Assembly: GCA_029379385.1 (NCBI GenBank)
Contig: CM055611.1
Coordinates: 6,014,001 to 6,078,000 of the forward strand
Direction of reading: 5' to 3'
Source of the DNA: Quillaja saponaria
Taxonomy: Eukaryota; Streptophyta; Magnoliopsida; Fabales; Quillajaceae
Length of the DNA: 64,000 bases
Part shown: positions 36,355-50,200 of the stretch, piece by piece
How positions within the stretch are numbered: position 1 is the first letter of the stretch
How the letters are laid out: every line of letters starts with the position of its first letter
Made by a program: the position numbers and the translations under genes
The notes under the pieces: model-generated
Told to the model about the DNA's origin: nothing
Databases searched by the model: none
Seen by the model: only the letters and a program-made list of their open reading frames with translations

Positions 36355-38170
36355 GTGCTATAAAAGCGGTTGATGACAAGCTGCTCCCAGGTCTCAATTA
36401 ACTCTATTTCCAAATTTGAATACTAATCAAAAGTTGTGCTTTTGAGGGACAGTACAATTTAGCCAGTAGATCACCTTGTGTTCCAACATTCTAACAAGTT
36501 TTCATAAAATGGGAGATGTGTTGTTTTGGATTGCCAGTTCTGTCAAAATGGTTAAATTTGAGAGGTTGGTAGCCATTTGACATCCTCATGTTATCGAAGC
36601 ATTTGGTGTATAGCTTTGAGTAACTTAGCTAGCTTTGTTTTAACCTTTCATATTTTGCCCAGATAATGTTGGTGATGATATCTTGCAGTTGCTGGAGTGA
36701 GAATGATGCAAGAGGAAATTTGTTGAGAGGTTACTCTAATCTCGATTGCCTTTTCCATATTCTTGGTGGTAGGGACTTGAGCGAAACTAGAAAGGTGTAT
36801 TAGGTCTTAACCCTCTGGAATGTTCCCATTAAGCTTATTAACGAGATTATCGATTTAGGAAGTCATTTTCCTTCACCCTCTTAGGTCAACTTTTCAATTG
36901 CAAGCTCCATGCTGCAATTCTTTCATCAACAGTAGCAACGTTCACCGCCATGAAGGCATAACTTCCTCTAAATTGGGTTTTTCCGTCATAGTTAAGATTT
37001 CTTCATTATCCAAACTTCTAGGTGAAGAATAAGAATAAGAGCTAGTAGAGGAGAAGTAAATGCTCTTTGCTTTTGGAGTGACATTCTTTAATCTGGAAGA
37101 CCTCATGGTAGATAAATTCCCAAACTTCGTAGAGCTGCTACCATTATTGCCAGCAAGAACGTCCAAGATGATGAAAGGAGTAGTATTCACGTGAGTCTTA
37201 GCTTGATGGGTGATGGTTATGTCAAAAAGTTGATCACCACTGTTTTCTAAGATGGCAGCACTAGAGACGACCTTCTTATTAGTAGCGACTCTCTTAGTGG
37301 CAACGTCGTTGTTGACATTCTTCTTCGGGGCCATTAGATCTAGCAAAGGTGATATAGAGATTTAAAGGAATAAGAAAAAGATAAGAGGCAGAGTTAGTTC
37401 CACTGGGCGTGTCAGAAATTTATGAACAACAAATTCATGCATAAAAGTAACTAGTAAAAAAAAAAGTGTATAAATAACAACTTATATTAATTGAATAAAT
37501 TGGTACAAACTCTATTTATGTCCTTTATAAAATAAAGGGTGAAATCTTTTGATTCAATCTCCTAAGTAATTTGTTCAATCCAAGGGCTTGACAACTTGAT
37601 CTCGGTTGAGAGATGGTATTATTTATGCAGGTTCTAAGCTTGATCGCAAGAAATTCTTGAGGCTTTTGCAAATCTCTGAGCACTTTTGGTTGGCTTGAAG
37701 GTATTGCAAGTTTGACCAATTGTTGAAGTCACAAACTTAAAGGTCTGAGGAATTTTTGTCTTTCCGTAGTGCTTTGACGCTTCAATTTTTTGTCAATTGA
37801 AATAGTAAGGGAATCCTCTATTTATTGAGTTTTGAGGAAAGCTCTATATGCCATGTGGCAAAATTTATTGGGTGACACATGTCATGAATTTATTTGACAA
37901 TATTTGTTTTCCCTTGTTGTAATTGACACATTGCAAGATTTTGTTAGTTATAATTGTCTACATATAATTGACATGTAAATTATTTTAAATACGTGACATC
38001 TTTGTTCATTTAACGACATATATTAGGCTATCACTGTCATTATTATTGTACACGAAAACTTTGGTAGTGATGCATGACATCTTGTAATTTATGGTTTTGA
38101 CGCGTTGCAAGTGTCATGTGGCAATTTATGATAGGCACAAAATTATTTATTTTATATAGAGTTTGACGTT
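36355..38170 (-). mobile_element. 5' part of a Ty3/gypsy element (LTR and gag start), minus strand
   Basis: Reading the minus strand from 38170: LTR-like DNA (to about 37420), then ctgacacgcccagtggaact (about 37416-37397), which resembles the start of the internal region in plant Tat-lineage elements. A leader and a gag start at about 37346 follow. The element is lost beyond about 36360, where the LTR of the neighbouring element abuts. An open frame inside the LTR (37719-37525) is not a gene. Confidence 0.65.
36942..37346 (-). pseudogene. Gag N-terminal fragment of the minus-strand gypsy element
   Basis: 134-aa frame with an internal MAPKKNVNNDVATKR start (Met at about 37331). It is Ser/Thr/Lys-rich and disordered. 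Beyond the frame the reading continues in other frames as VNVATVDERIAA and similar, in the style of Tat-type gag. No conserved catalytic motif; it ends by decay. The family call is by resemblance. Confidence 0.55.
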
Positions 38171-41035
38171 GCCCTTTTCATTAACAATCTAAAGCATTGA
38201 ATATAACATTTTCATCACTAGTACTAAGATGTCCTTCATTCACTCTTATGCAGCAGATTTGATTCACTACTCAAAGCACATCCCTCCAAATAAAATAAAA
38301 TAAAAAAATACCACTTTTTTACTTTGCATATCATCCAACAACCCGTGTCCCCCACTAATTTTTAAAAAAAGTGAGATAAATTTTTTTAAAAATGTTCACC
38401 TAAATTTATAAGCAAGAGGAGCAAATTTTTTTGAAATGAGTCATGGTCATATTTTATATAATATATATATTGAAAACTAGATGAATTCGTCCTGTGCAAT
38501 GCACATGATGTTTTAGTTTTTATTTATATTAAATTAATTTTACTTTAAAACTATAAAAATTTTAATTTATGATATTATAAGATTATAATTTTTTTAATTT
38601 ATTTATTTATATTTTTGTGTTGTATGTATCTTTATAGATTTGTTAGAAATTTATTTATTTTAGATGCTCTCAATCTCGTGCAATGAATATGTTAATTTAT
38701 TTATGTTTTATATTTTATTTGTTTATTACTTAAAATTGTCACGCAACTCCATTAAAATATAATTCAATATTTTAGTAGCACATTTTATGTGTGTCATTTT
38801 TTACTTTTATTTTTAAAAAAAGTTTGTAAGGCATCAAATTTTAGTGAAGTATATAGTTTGAAGATAAATGTTTTTTTTCTTTTTGGTTCAGGTACTCTGA
38901 AAAAATAACTTTGATGTCTCATTCATTCATACATACATGTCATTTTTCCAAGACCTAGATATAAATGTTCTTTTGTTGCTGTTGTCTTTCCATTAATGTT
39001 AGTTTTTATTTTATTTTTTTCAGTTTGTGAGGTTCACACACTGTATATTCAAAGTAAATATAACAAGCTATGATCTTAGTTGTTAATGGAAGAAGTTGAA
39101 AACACTAATAATTGCATGAGGAAAAGAAATACCTGCAAATTTCTCTCTAATTGTTATATTGAGTAATATTTAACTCAACTAAGTCTTAAATCCCAAACTA
39201 ATTTAGGTCGACTATATGAATTCTTTTTCCCTATTCACATCAATACAATACATCATTTTCAATAATTCCTAAAGCAATCATATCCTTCTCAATGACTACC
39301 CTAATATAATTTTCGATCTCCTATCTATCCTATTTAATACCTACTACTTGCACCAAGTCATCTTTCCTAATTATGGAATCCACTGGCTTATGGATATGTT
39401 CAAAACTAATATAAGCGATTCTCACTCATTTTCATTAATTAGTATTAAGTAATACTAATCAATGAAAATAATTTAGTCATTAACCAAAACCTTCAAATTG
39501 TTTATGTTATGACTTAATTTATCATTAGTAATTAATTAATAACGTAAGTCCTAAAATCTCTACAACTATTATTTATATCATATATGGCAATAATTTGTCA
39601 TGAATCTACTCTTAAAACCTCTCCCACTATTATTTTTATTTAAATGGTATTAATTTGTCATGAATTGAATTCACATTAATTTGTAAATTCTCTCTAACAA
39701 CTTATATAGTTGTGGAGATTTTGACAAGTTTAATTTTTTAAATAAAATTTATTAAATATGATTAAAATTTTGAGAAGTTTTAGGAGTTACCTGAAAAATT
39801 TTAATATATAACAGAAAATCATTACCTAATTATGTTTTGTATTAACTTCAATGTGGGAAAGTTTGAATTTTTTTTATGAGAAAAAAGTTTGAAAGGTCTT
39901 CTTATGATTGAAAATTAATGTACATTAAATATAATTTAAATTTTCAGAAATTTTAGGAGTTACATGGAAAATTTTAATAAATAAGAGAAAATCATTACCA
40001 AATTAAGTTATGTGTTAACTTCAATATATAAACCTTTAGATTTTTTTTTTTTTGATTTATCCAATTAATTACGGTTTTCATTTGTTACCAGTTATGTTTA
40101 GTTCGATATTAACTTTTTATTTTTTTATTTGTTTGGAATACGTACCAAGTTTGACAAATCTTAAGATTTTGGTTTACATCTGTCCAAAACTTTTCACTTT
40201 TCATTTATCCCAAACTTCGTAAGGAAACTAAAAATTATAGTGTTGTTCTTGTGACCGTAAGAGAACCAAAATCTGAAATACAAAAAATCTATTGGGTCAT
40301 GGATTGGAATCTTGATTTTTCTCTGAATTGAAATATCATGTGGGAAATTCAGTTTATGGGAAAAGAAAAAAGAATAGTTTCGGTGTTCATGGATGATGTC
40401 TTATATTGTTAATTCAATTCTCAATGAATTAATGCTACCAAATTCATTTTCAACATTTAAGCCTTCAAACTTCTTTCATCTCTAATTGAAACCCTCCATC
40501 TTCCCTTAGTTATCACTTTCAGTTACTTTCTTCCTCCATATCTTTAATTTTTGATAATCAAATTCATTAATATCAAACCCATAAGTTTTTTTTTTTTTTT
40601 TTTCTTTTTTTTGTTTTAAAAAAAATTGATTCGTTAAACTATACCCAAACATAATCAAAATATGATTTGACAATATTTAAGATAGTATTCAACAATAAAA
40701 ATAAAATAAAATTGATGTGGCAGCATTTTAGATAGTATTTAAGATAATATTCAACAATTAAAAAAATATATGTGACACTATTTTAGGAGCTGATATGACA
40801 GTTCGTAATACTCTAATATTAGTTTATAATATTTTATAGGTAGATGTAATTTAAATATATTGTCTATGGACTTGTCACATATTTTTATTTTTCATAATAG
40901 AAAATCAAATTTTCTTTTTTTTTTAATTTGAAAGCCTTGACCACCGTTTTTCAAAGGTTATTAAATCTTGTCGTTGAAAAAAAAAAAAAAAAAAAGAGTC
41001 ATGCCAAAGAAACTGAAGAATTAGCGTATGCTTTA
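38171..41035. other. AT-rich upstream region of the lipase/P-loop gene
   Basis: No gene is seen. Two diverged direct copies of about 110 bp lie at about 39766-39885 and 39943-40050, sharing ttttaggagttac and agaaaatcattacc and a polypyrimidine end. A phrase gtcctgtgcaatgcacatg (about 38490) recalls small plant repeats. A poly-A run at about 40977-40995 and a 7-codon ATG..TAG at 41001-41024 precede the tandem duplication near the start codon. Confidence 0.45.
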
Positions 41036-41172
41036 GATAAATCAAAATATTATTTTTAATTTTTTTCCTATAGATAAAGTTTAGTTTAAACTATATAGTA
41101 CTGTGATAAATCAAAATATTATTTTAATTTTTTTCCTATAGATAAAATTTAGTTTAAATTATATAGTACTGT
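41036..41172 (+). repeat. Tandem duplication just upstream of the lipase/P-loop start codon
   Basis: Copy 1 (41036-41104, 69 bp) and copy 2 (41105-41172, 68 bp) both begin GATAAATCAAAATATTATTT and end CTATAGATAAA..TATATAGTACTGT. They differ by one T in a T run and a few substitutions (AAAGTTTAG/AAAATTTAG, AAACTATA/AAATTATA). The second copy ends 53 bp before the ATG, so it lies in the leader or core promoter. Confidence 0.9.
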
Positions 41173-41225
41173 ACTGGTACACTGATCTAGGTTTGCGATT
41201 TCCGATTCTAATCTCCGTACGGACG

Positions 41226-44200
41226 ATGGAGTTCATCCAGGGCCGAGTGGAACCATGGATCAGAGATCAGCGGAACAGACTCATGAAGGTCTCATGGGGC
41301 CCGCTGCAATGGCGGATGAGGTGGCCGTGGAGCAACGAGAGGGAGCGGAGGAAGAAAATGCAGGAAGAGTACGAGCTCAGAAGGAAGCAGCTCGAACATC
41401 TCTGTATAGCCGTTAAGGCCGAGTCAGTCTCAGACTTGCAGGATATTCTCTGTTGCATGGTTCTATCCGAGTGTGTTTACAAGGTATTTGGTAGTTTAAT
41501 TGATTGCTTTCGGGCACTGGGGTATTCTGGGGTGGGGTAAAGGGGAATAAATGTCGCTCTTGATTTTTTCCCTTTGTAGGTGGTAATTACATTATAAGAC
41601 AAAAAATTGAAATGTGAATTTGACACAAGTAATATTTGGATTGGTGGGTTGGATTTGCTAATCCTGTTCACAATGGGTTATATTTGGATTCTTGTTTGGT
41701 GCATCTATATGATTGTATGTTTTAGGATTATAAAATGTATTAGGTTGTAGAATTATTCTGTTATTATATTATTTTATCTTTTCCCACTGTATAATGTCAG
41801 CCATAGTAAGAGAGTCAAATAGTATAAGTCCATATTATTTCGTTGCTGCCAAATGTTGTCTAAGAGTTAACTGGATAGTCTTATACTATCATTATCCAAT
41901 GCGCCAAATGAGCCCTATAATGTTCTTTGTTGCTTCTTAAAGGATCATATAACACAAGAAAGTTGAGTGTTGCTGGGAAAATCTTCTCTTGAGCATCATG
42001 TTCTTTGTCAGTGTTTTGTGTTCCTTGTCTAGAGAATTTACCCATGTTTCTGCTAGATCATTTTTTCCAATTTTTGCGGAGGTCAGTCAAGTGACCATCC
42101 CATGTTTCAAATTCAGTTATCAATTATGTACAGGGGCCTTTTCTCTTATTATAGTGCTGGACTGATGAACATATCTTTTACTGAAGTTTTCGAAGGCAAT
42201 AGCAGAGAACTAGTGGTGGGATTAGGATTGTGATGTAGAATTGCTCACTGAGTGTCGAACCCCATAGTTCAGCTTGGACTTTGAGATAAAGCGGGGTTTC
42301 TGATAAACTAAAAGAAGCAGCTAATTGTGTTTAATAAGACTGGTTTTAAACTTGGGACTTTGTGTTGGACTGAAGTCATAATCAGTAATGTAGTTTACAT
42401 TTTCAAACTGTTTGAATCTTAATGTAGTTCAGGGAGATTCTAGCTTATAGGGTAGTTCTAAATGTCAAGTGCATCTCAAACTCTGATGATACTGGATTAC
42501 AGGTTAGTAGTACATTCTCATAGTGTCTGTTGGGTGGAGTTTTTATGGACTGCCATTAAACTTGCAGATTCCATAAAAAATTTAATTGTTTCTTTACTTT
42601 TATTGGGGAAGAACTGTTAATGTTGTCTCAGGGATGGGGAGTCAGAAATTAGTATTTTCTAGTTATAGTTCAAACTTTAGCATCAACATGAGTAAAGACT
42701 AGCTAGATCTGTAAAAGCCATTGCTTTGAGTCTGAATGCATATTTTCAATATGTTTAGAAAATTCTTATTAGTTGGAGTATGAAAGCTGTAGAATGGTTT
42801 AGCACCCTCGTTATTGGGTGGCAGAACTTGGTTTGTGTACGGTAGAAATAAGAGCAAAGGCTTTAATTTGTCATTTCACATTATAAATATGTCCTCTACA
42901 AGAGGAGCCACCAAAGACCTCTTGCTTTTATGATAAGATAGATAGATAAGGATATTTGATTCCTTTTGATTAACTTCAACTGCAATAGCCTTTCTGTTAA
43001 TATCTAAGGCAATACCAAAAATTTAGTAATGAACTTAACTTTGAATCTTGATACAGAAGAAATTAGCTAATGGCTATGTACGTAGAGACAATAGAGTCTA
43101 AATTTTACATGGGTAGGAGAATCTTTGGCACCTTTTGGCTTAAGTCAAATGTTTGCATTGTCCTTGAGATTGAGGAGGATGTGCATTGTGAAGGTATAAT
43201 TGATTGAAAGAGCTCAAGAAATCTGGTTGCAATTTTTCTGTTCAATGCTTATTCTTGATACCTGAGGGGTGAAATTTCAAGCAATATTGGAATATCAAGA
43301 ACAATTTGCTTTAGTCATGGAGAACTTACATATACCATTCAAGATAGGGTTCTGTGGTGCATGCTCAGTTATTGATGACATTGTATTGGTAGACGAGACG
43401 AAAGCGGGTCTAAATTCGAACTAGAATCATGGAGGACCACTTTAGAATTTTATGTTTTAGGTAAAGTAAGTCAAAAATCAATTATATAAAGTGTAACTTT
43501 AGTCACACTAGAGAAGGCTCGATTGAAGTGATTTTGGATGGTTATGAACTTCAAAAGGCTTCGACTAGAGTGCTTTTGGATGGTCATGAACTCCTGATGA
43601 AGGAAGTGTTTAAGAACCTAGGTTAATTCTTATAAAAAAATGGTGCAATTAAGTATCATGTAAGCCACAAAATTAAGACTGGATGAATAAAGTTGAGAAG
43701 TGCCTCTAGGACTTTGAGTTTTATTTGATCCTAAAATCTCGAATAGGTTGTAAGAAAAGTTTTATAGGACGACCATGAGACCTAGGCTATGTTGTATGGT
43801 TCTGAATATTGGACAGTTAAGAAATAACACTAGCATAAGATTGGAGTGGTAAAAATGCGAATGTTGAGATGGATGAGAGGACATACAAGAAAAGATAAAA
43901 TACGAAATGAGAAGATATGTAGAAAAATTGAGGTTGCGCCAATTGTAGAGAAAAAGAGAGAAAATCGCTTATGGTAGTTTGGATATATCCAACATAGGCT
44001 AGCAAATGCCGTAGTTAGGAGATGTGACTTAGTGGAGGTGGAATGAGTTAGACAGGGTAGAGGGAGACAAAAAATTACATGGGAATAAGTCATTGAGAAT
44101 GATATGTTTGCTTTGGGCGTCACAAAAAATAATGCATTTGATTGATGCTAATGAAAGAAAAGGATTTATGTAGCCGACCCAACTATTTTGGGATTTAAGG

Positions 44201-47200
44201 CTTTGTTGAGTTGATTGGAAAATCAATAATAAATGTCTAGTCAATGCATATAATGGATTTTTGAGGATGCTGATATGAATGAAATTTTATTGATTAGTAA
44301 AATTTCAGGTAAACAATGCTAGAGGGGGCGAACCCAAGATGAAGTTTATAGGGATTTTTCTTGGGAAGGTAGCAAACTAAGAACCGATAGCAATCTTGCT
44401 GCAAGAGATGTAGTAAAAGATATAACTCTAGATGGGAATGAATCAGTGAGGGCAACAAGTTAGTCAATTCCCTAGCTGTCTTTTGTGCTTTTCGTTGTTT
44501 AAAAAATTACCACATTACTTTGGATTAAGATTGCTTAAATATTTGAGATTAGGTCTAAATTGTTTAGGTGTTTTAGTTATTAGTGAATGAGTTTCTGGAA
44601 TTGTTCGTTATGAAGGGAAGTTAATTTTTCTTCACCTGGATCCATATATTGTTTTCTTTAATTTATTTATTTTATGGAAGTAGTAGGATTCTTCTTTGCT
44701 ATGCTCTTTTTCTGTGTTAGTCCATTATTTTTCGGTCTCAAGTTTCTGCTGTAAGAATTGTGTTAGTTTGGATATGAATCAATTTTAGTTGTTCTGGAAT
44801 AGCTAAGAGGCTCGTGTACTCCTATTTGTAAGGCATACCATTATTTGGTGCATACTCGGTACGTGTATGCTGTTGGTATGCTGGGTACATACAATTATAT
44901 ACCCTAAAAATGTTGGTGATCTGTAATGAACTGGATTTAGAAGCTATGCTTTTCACTGGTGATGGTGAAGGGAGTGATGAAATTAACAATTTTGGTGTCT
45001 GATCATGTAGTAGAGTGTTTGTTTTGTTTGGAACTTTGTGGTTTCAGCATATGTAGTTGTATGATTATTATGGTTGTGGATTAAATTTGATGTGTATTCT
45101 GTTTTTGTGGCACTTGAAACTTCGCAGTCAAGATTTTGAGATTTAATCATTAAGCGAGTGTTATTATTATGTCATAGACTCGTGGTAGTCGTGTTTATGA
45201 TGAGTGTCAGCAAATCATAGTCATTATATATATATATATATATTTTTTTTTTGCAAATAGGACAAATTTATAAAATAACATTATATAACTTAATATATAT
45301 CAGAATACCCGTATCGTAGATTTTCCAAATATTCCCATGCCATGTACCTTTATAGTACCTGTTTTAGTGTTTCCTAGTGGAATAGTGAGCTCTCTGTCGA
45401 TATTAATGGTCCTAGTTTGCTGTATGCTTTATTCATAATCAACGTCAATGTAGATTGGGTTCCTACTTTTTGCAATAATCTTATTTGTAATTTCTTTTAG
45501 TCCTCTTTCCATCTTTATCTGCAATTTGCCTTCATATTTGTCTCTGACTACTTTGGGACCTTCATATGTGACTTTATCAATGCCATCCATGTATTACTTT
45601 CTTTACTTATAATATCTATTTGTCCCCTTTACCCGATAGAGACCTGTTTCTGAAATGGTTCGGGCGGTAAACAAATTTAAGGCTGACTTTGGAGGACAAG
45701 TTGTTTCTCTGGAACGTGTGCAACCTTCATCTGATCATGTTCCTCACAGGTGTGTCATTCTCTATGTGATTTTGATCAAGATTGTAGGATTTCTGCCCTG
45801 AACTGTATGCTTCGTTTTGTTTTTAGATTGTACTTATCTTTAAAAGATGATGATTTTCGCGTACTTTTTATCTTATCTTTGTAGAGGTCTCATTTGATTT
45901 TTCTGCTTCGAGTTGAAAATCTTAGGAAAATTTGGAAGTTCCAACAAGTATTTGGTGATTTTCTGCATGGTCTTTTAATTTTTTTTTATATATTATGTAG
46001 AATTGCCAATGTATCGTATCTTGGTCTGGATGCATCTTGTGCATTGTCATTTGGAAAGACAAAGGCTTACATTGTTTAAACTTAAGCTATCTATCAAAAT
46101 AGTAACACTCTCAGTGGCCACAAAATTAAGCTATTTTCTGATTGAATAATTTAGTTTTCGCCTGTAAATCATGTTAACGATCCCCCCTAGACTCTGTAGC
46201 AGTGGTTTGAGTTTTATAGAATGTCATTTAGTTTAGTTGCATTATGTTGTAACAGGTATTTGTTGGCAGAAGACGAAGACACTTTATTTGCTTCCTTCAT
46301 AGGAACAAAGCAGTACAAGTGAGTCTAACAAATAATGTATTGTCCTTTCAAGGCATTATAACTTCAGGAATATAATTTGTATTTACCCTTTGTTATCAAG
46401 GGATATAATGGTTGATGCAAATATACTTCAAGGTGCCATATTTCACGAGGATGCTGTTGAGTTACCTGATGGGGCTGAAACTACTAAATCACCCCACATT
46501 GAAGCACAAAGTGGGAAAGTGGACAACTCATTAAACTCCCTAGGATCAAGATCTAAACAACTAAGGGAAAAATCTAAACCTGCTGTTCACCGGGTAGTTA
46601 ATTTATTTTTTTACAGTTTACAATTGTTTATATATTGATTCTGTTATACTGATATACTGATTTCTTTTGTGATCATTACATGCGTGTATGGTGTCTTTTC
46701 CTTTTTAACATTCTCCAGTTATTATAATAATTCAGGGTTTTCTGGCTCGTGCTAAAGGGATACCTGCTTTGGAGTTGTACAGGCTTGCTCAGAAGAAGAA
46801 AAGAAAACTTGTGTTATGTGGGCATTCACTTGGTGGGGCAGTAAGTCTGTTTGGTCCACTTTGATTTAAGGCAATTCCTTCATTGATTAATGAATGTACT
46901 TGTTACTAGTTCCCTGTTTTCTCTTCCTAGGTAGCCACGTTAGCCACCCTTGCCATTTTGAGGGTAATTGCTGCCTCCTCTCCATCAAGGGAAAATGAAA
47001 AAGTCTCTGTCAAATGTATAACATTTTCCCAGCCCCCTGTTGGGAATGCTGCTCTCAAGGAGTAGGTTTCGGTCTATCTTTCTTCAATATTTTTCTATGA
47101 TCTCATTGCATAATTCTATGAGGAATCTTTTTTATAATTTTTTTTTTCTTTCTTTCACCAGCTATGTTAATAAAAAAGGATGGCAGCACTATTTCAAGAG

Positions 47201-50200
47201 TTACTGCATCCCGGAAGATCTGGTGCCCTCGAATTCTATCTCCAGCTTATTTTCATCATTACAATGCACAGCCTCAACCAGTGCCTTCTGAATCTGAAGC
47301 GACTAACTTGTCATTGTCAAAACATGATGACGGTGTACAAAAGCGAAAAGATAATGAGGGAGAGCAGTTAGTTTTGGGGCTGGGTCCTGTGCAAAGATCC
47401 TTCTGGAGACTATCCAAGCTTGTCCCTCTGGAGGGTTTAAGAAGACAGTACAATAAATACCGTGAAACATCTTGTGTGACTGATCCTGTTGGAACAACTT
47501 CTATAGAAGAGGAAGTGGCTGAAGCAGAGTCTCTTGAAATCCAAGAGGGTTCTGATGGCATCTCGCTTAAGCCACTTCCTGTTACTGATAAAGAGCCATC
47601 AGGTGCAGCAACAGGTGGAAAAGTAGCTGCAAACGGAAAAACTGGAACTGGCGATGGTAGGCAGTGGCGCCAAGTGCCATACTTACCTTCATACGTGCCA
47701 TTTGGCAGGTATGTATTAGGATTCCCATTCATTTATCATTTGCATGCAAGAACGATGATAAAGCACTCCTTTTTAGCAACCAGGGTTGGTGCTTCTACCT
47801 CCCATAACTGTTGTGTTGCTTGATGTAGCAGGGTGTATGTTTTATGCCATCTGGTCTAGGTACCAGATTTAAAACAAAATCAAGAAGTTCCAGCAGTAAT
47901 AAACCAAATCTAACAACCAGTATCTACTAGCTAATGTTATGGCATCTTACAAGTTTGAACACCAGTAAATCTGACCCTAGGCAGTAGTCATCATTGTCTT
48001 CAAAGCTCAAACAACGGAAATCACGCATGGATGAGATGGAATACTTGAAACTGAAACAACAGCAGAATGGGTGGTGAAACTGGTTCTCTAGTGAAAGAAA
48101 CACCACAGCAGAGGGATGGGAAGGCACCACTAGAGTGACTCCTCAAAACCAGCTAGAGAAGGGGCAGCAGCTATCTAAAAAACAAGAGATCAAAATTGAT
48201 GAAAATAACTGCCAAAACCCTTTAAAGCTTGAAGCTTCTTGGAGAAGCTTAGAGCCTCAAAAGTCAAAACTACATCTTACATGACCCATCCAAAACTGCA
48301 TATTTATTCTTCCAGAAAGACCAAAAACTCCCACCGCCCTTCTAACATTACATAAGCACCCCTAATATCCAAATGATTCCAAAATTATCCAGACATGAGA
48401 CCTGGATTGAAGTGAAATTACATAAAGTACCCTTGGTTCTAATTTGTCTCCTAAATGCAGCATTAGACTCATAGTTACGGGATCTCTTGACCCTCCTCGT
48501 TTCGCGTTCTGGAATTTCGATCCGGGATAGTGGTTCTTTTGTATACTGGAATCATTGTTGTTCACAATCCAGGTCATTAAAATTAACGACCCAAAATTTT
48601 AAGATTTTTTACTAAGAAAATGGAAAAGTATGATCACAATTTCAGCCTGTATCAATTATTACTTATTTCATTTATATATGTATTTATTTATATAATTAGT
48701 AGGTTATAATATTTCTTGTACCATAAATTAAAAATTATGTATTCTATTCATTTAGTAGAATTTAATATGAAGTACACCTCCAAAATATGGTACAGTGGCC
48801 CAAATAAGCACTTCAAACGTACTACGTCTCAAAATAGCGAATCAACGAAGCCTATCCCCGTTTTCCTACCATGTTCCGGAACGTACCGCGATCCTGTTAA
48901 CTATAATTAGACTCTTATTCAACTACTAGCACTAGTTTAGTTTTTTTTTTTTTTTTCTACAGAATTGGATTGCATCAATGTTCTAGGGAAAAGTATGGAC
49001 AAAACCCTCCTTTTACATAAAAAAAAAATATATAGATAAATCTCACTTCTTTTATAAAAGAATGAAAAAATCATATTTCTTTAACTTTTCATTCCAAATA
49101 AATAACTCCACCTTACAATGCAACTGATGCAAGAAAAAAGAAGATAGAAATAGTCAGCTATAATTTTCATAGCAGATAATATAGCTGCAGATTACTGTAA
49201 TAGATATTGGAATTAGGGTTTGTTAGGAATATAATATTATTATATTGTGTAGTCCTACATTGTTTAGATGTGAAGATTTATATTTCATTATTTACTATAA
49301 ATAAAACTTATGGTTGTAGGTTTTGAGATATCAATCAATCCCACAATCCTTTTCCTTATTTTCTTTTATTTAATATGGTATCAGAGTGGGTTTAAAACCC
49401 AAGTTGGATCTTGGTCCTATTTCTAAAACCCTAATCATCTCTTTCTTTTTTTGTAGCTGCCACATGAAGAAAAAGAAGAGAAAAAAAAAAAGGGCTTTGC
49501 ATCAAGCCATCATTAAGCCTAGTTATTTCATTTTTTCAATCCTAATTTATTTCCTCTTTTCAAGCCTAATTAGTTTCACTTTTCTCTATCCTTAGTTATC
49601 TAATCTGAGCCTTTTTTTTCTTTTCAAGATCTTTTTGATTTAGGGTTTGATGGCTCAAAGAGTTTGACAATTCAACAGTACCTTCATGAACTTTCTCGTT
49701 GTGTCTCTTTCTAGCGGTGCTATTTTTTATTTTCTCGGAGAATCCTACTAGTGCTTCTTTCTAGCCAACATGAGTACTATTTATGGGTACCAATATGTTC
49801 ATCAAATTGATTGAAGCTTGACGTAGGTTGTTGTAAGTGAGGGGGAGTGTTGAGATTGGTCATTGGGTTTAATTTGTACAAGATTGAGCATTTATATGTT
49901 CATCTTGAAGAGAAGTGTTAGGAATATAATATTATTGTATTGTGTAGTCCTACATTGTTTAGATGTGAAAGTTTATGTTATATTATTTACTATAAATAAA
50001 ACTTATGGGTGTAGGCTTTGAGATATCAATCAAGCCCGTAATCCTTTTCTTATTCTATTTTATTTAATAGGGTTAAATGTTATTTATTATGTACAACCAT
50101 GAATTTATTTATTTATTTTTAAATAAGTAATGAATTTATTTATGAAAAAGTTTTAATGTACACAAGGTGGGTACATAACACCTAGTAAAGTCAAGAAAAG

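Noticed and set aside
41193..41225. Start of the lipase/P-loop protein at 41193
   Set aside because: That codon is TTG. The first ATG of the conserved block is at 41226.
47274..47732. 152-aa open frame on the minus strand
   Set aside because: Antisense shadow of exon 7 of the lipase/P-loop gene; no domain and low-complexity composition.
49386..49595. 69-aa open frame in the TRIM
   Set aside because: Lies in the internal region of a non-coding element; poly-Lys and Phe/Ser-rich, not conserved in the second copy.
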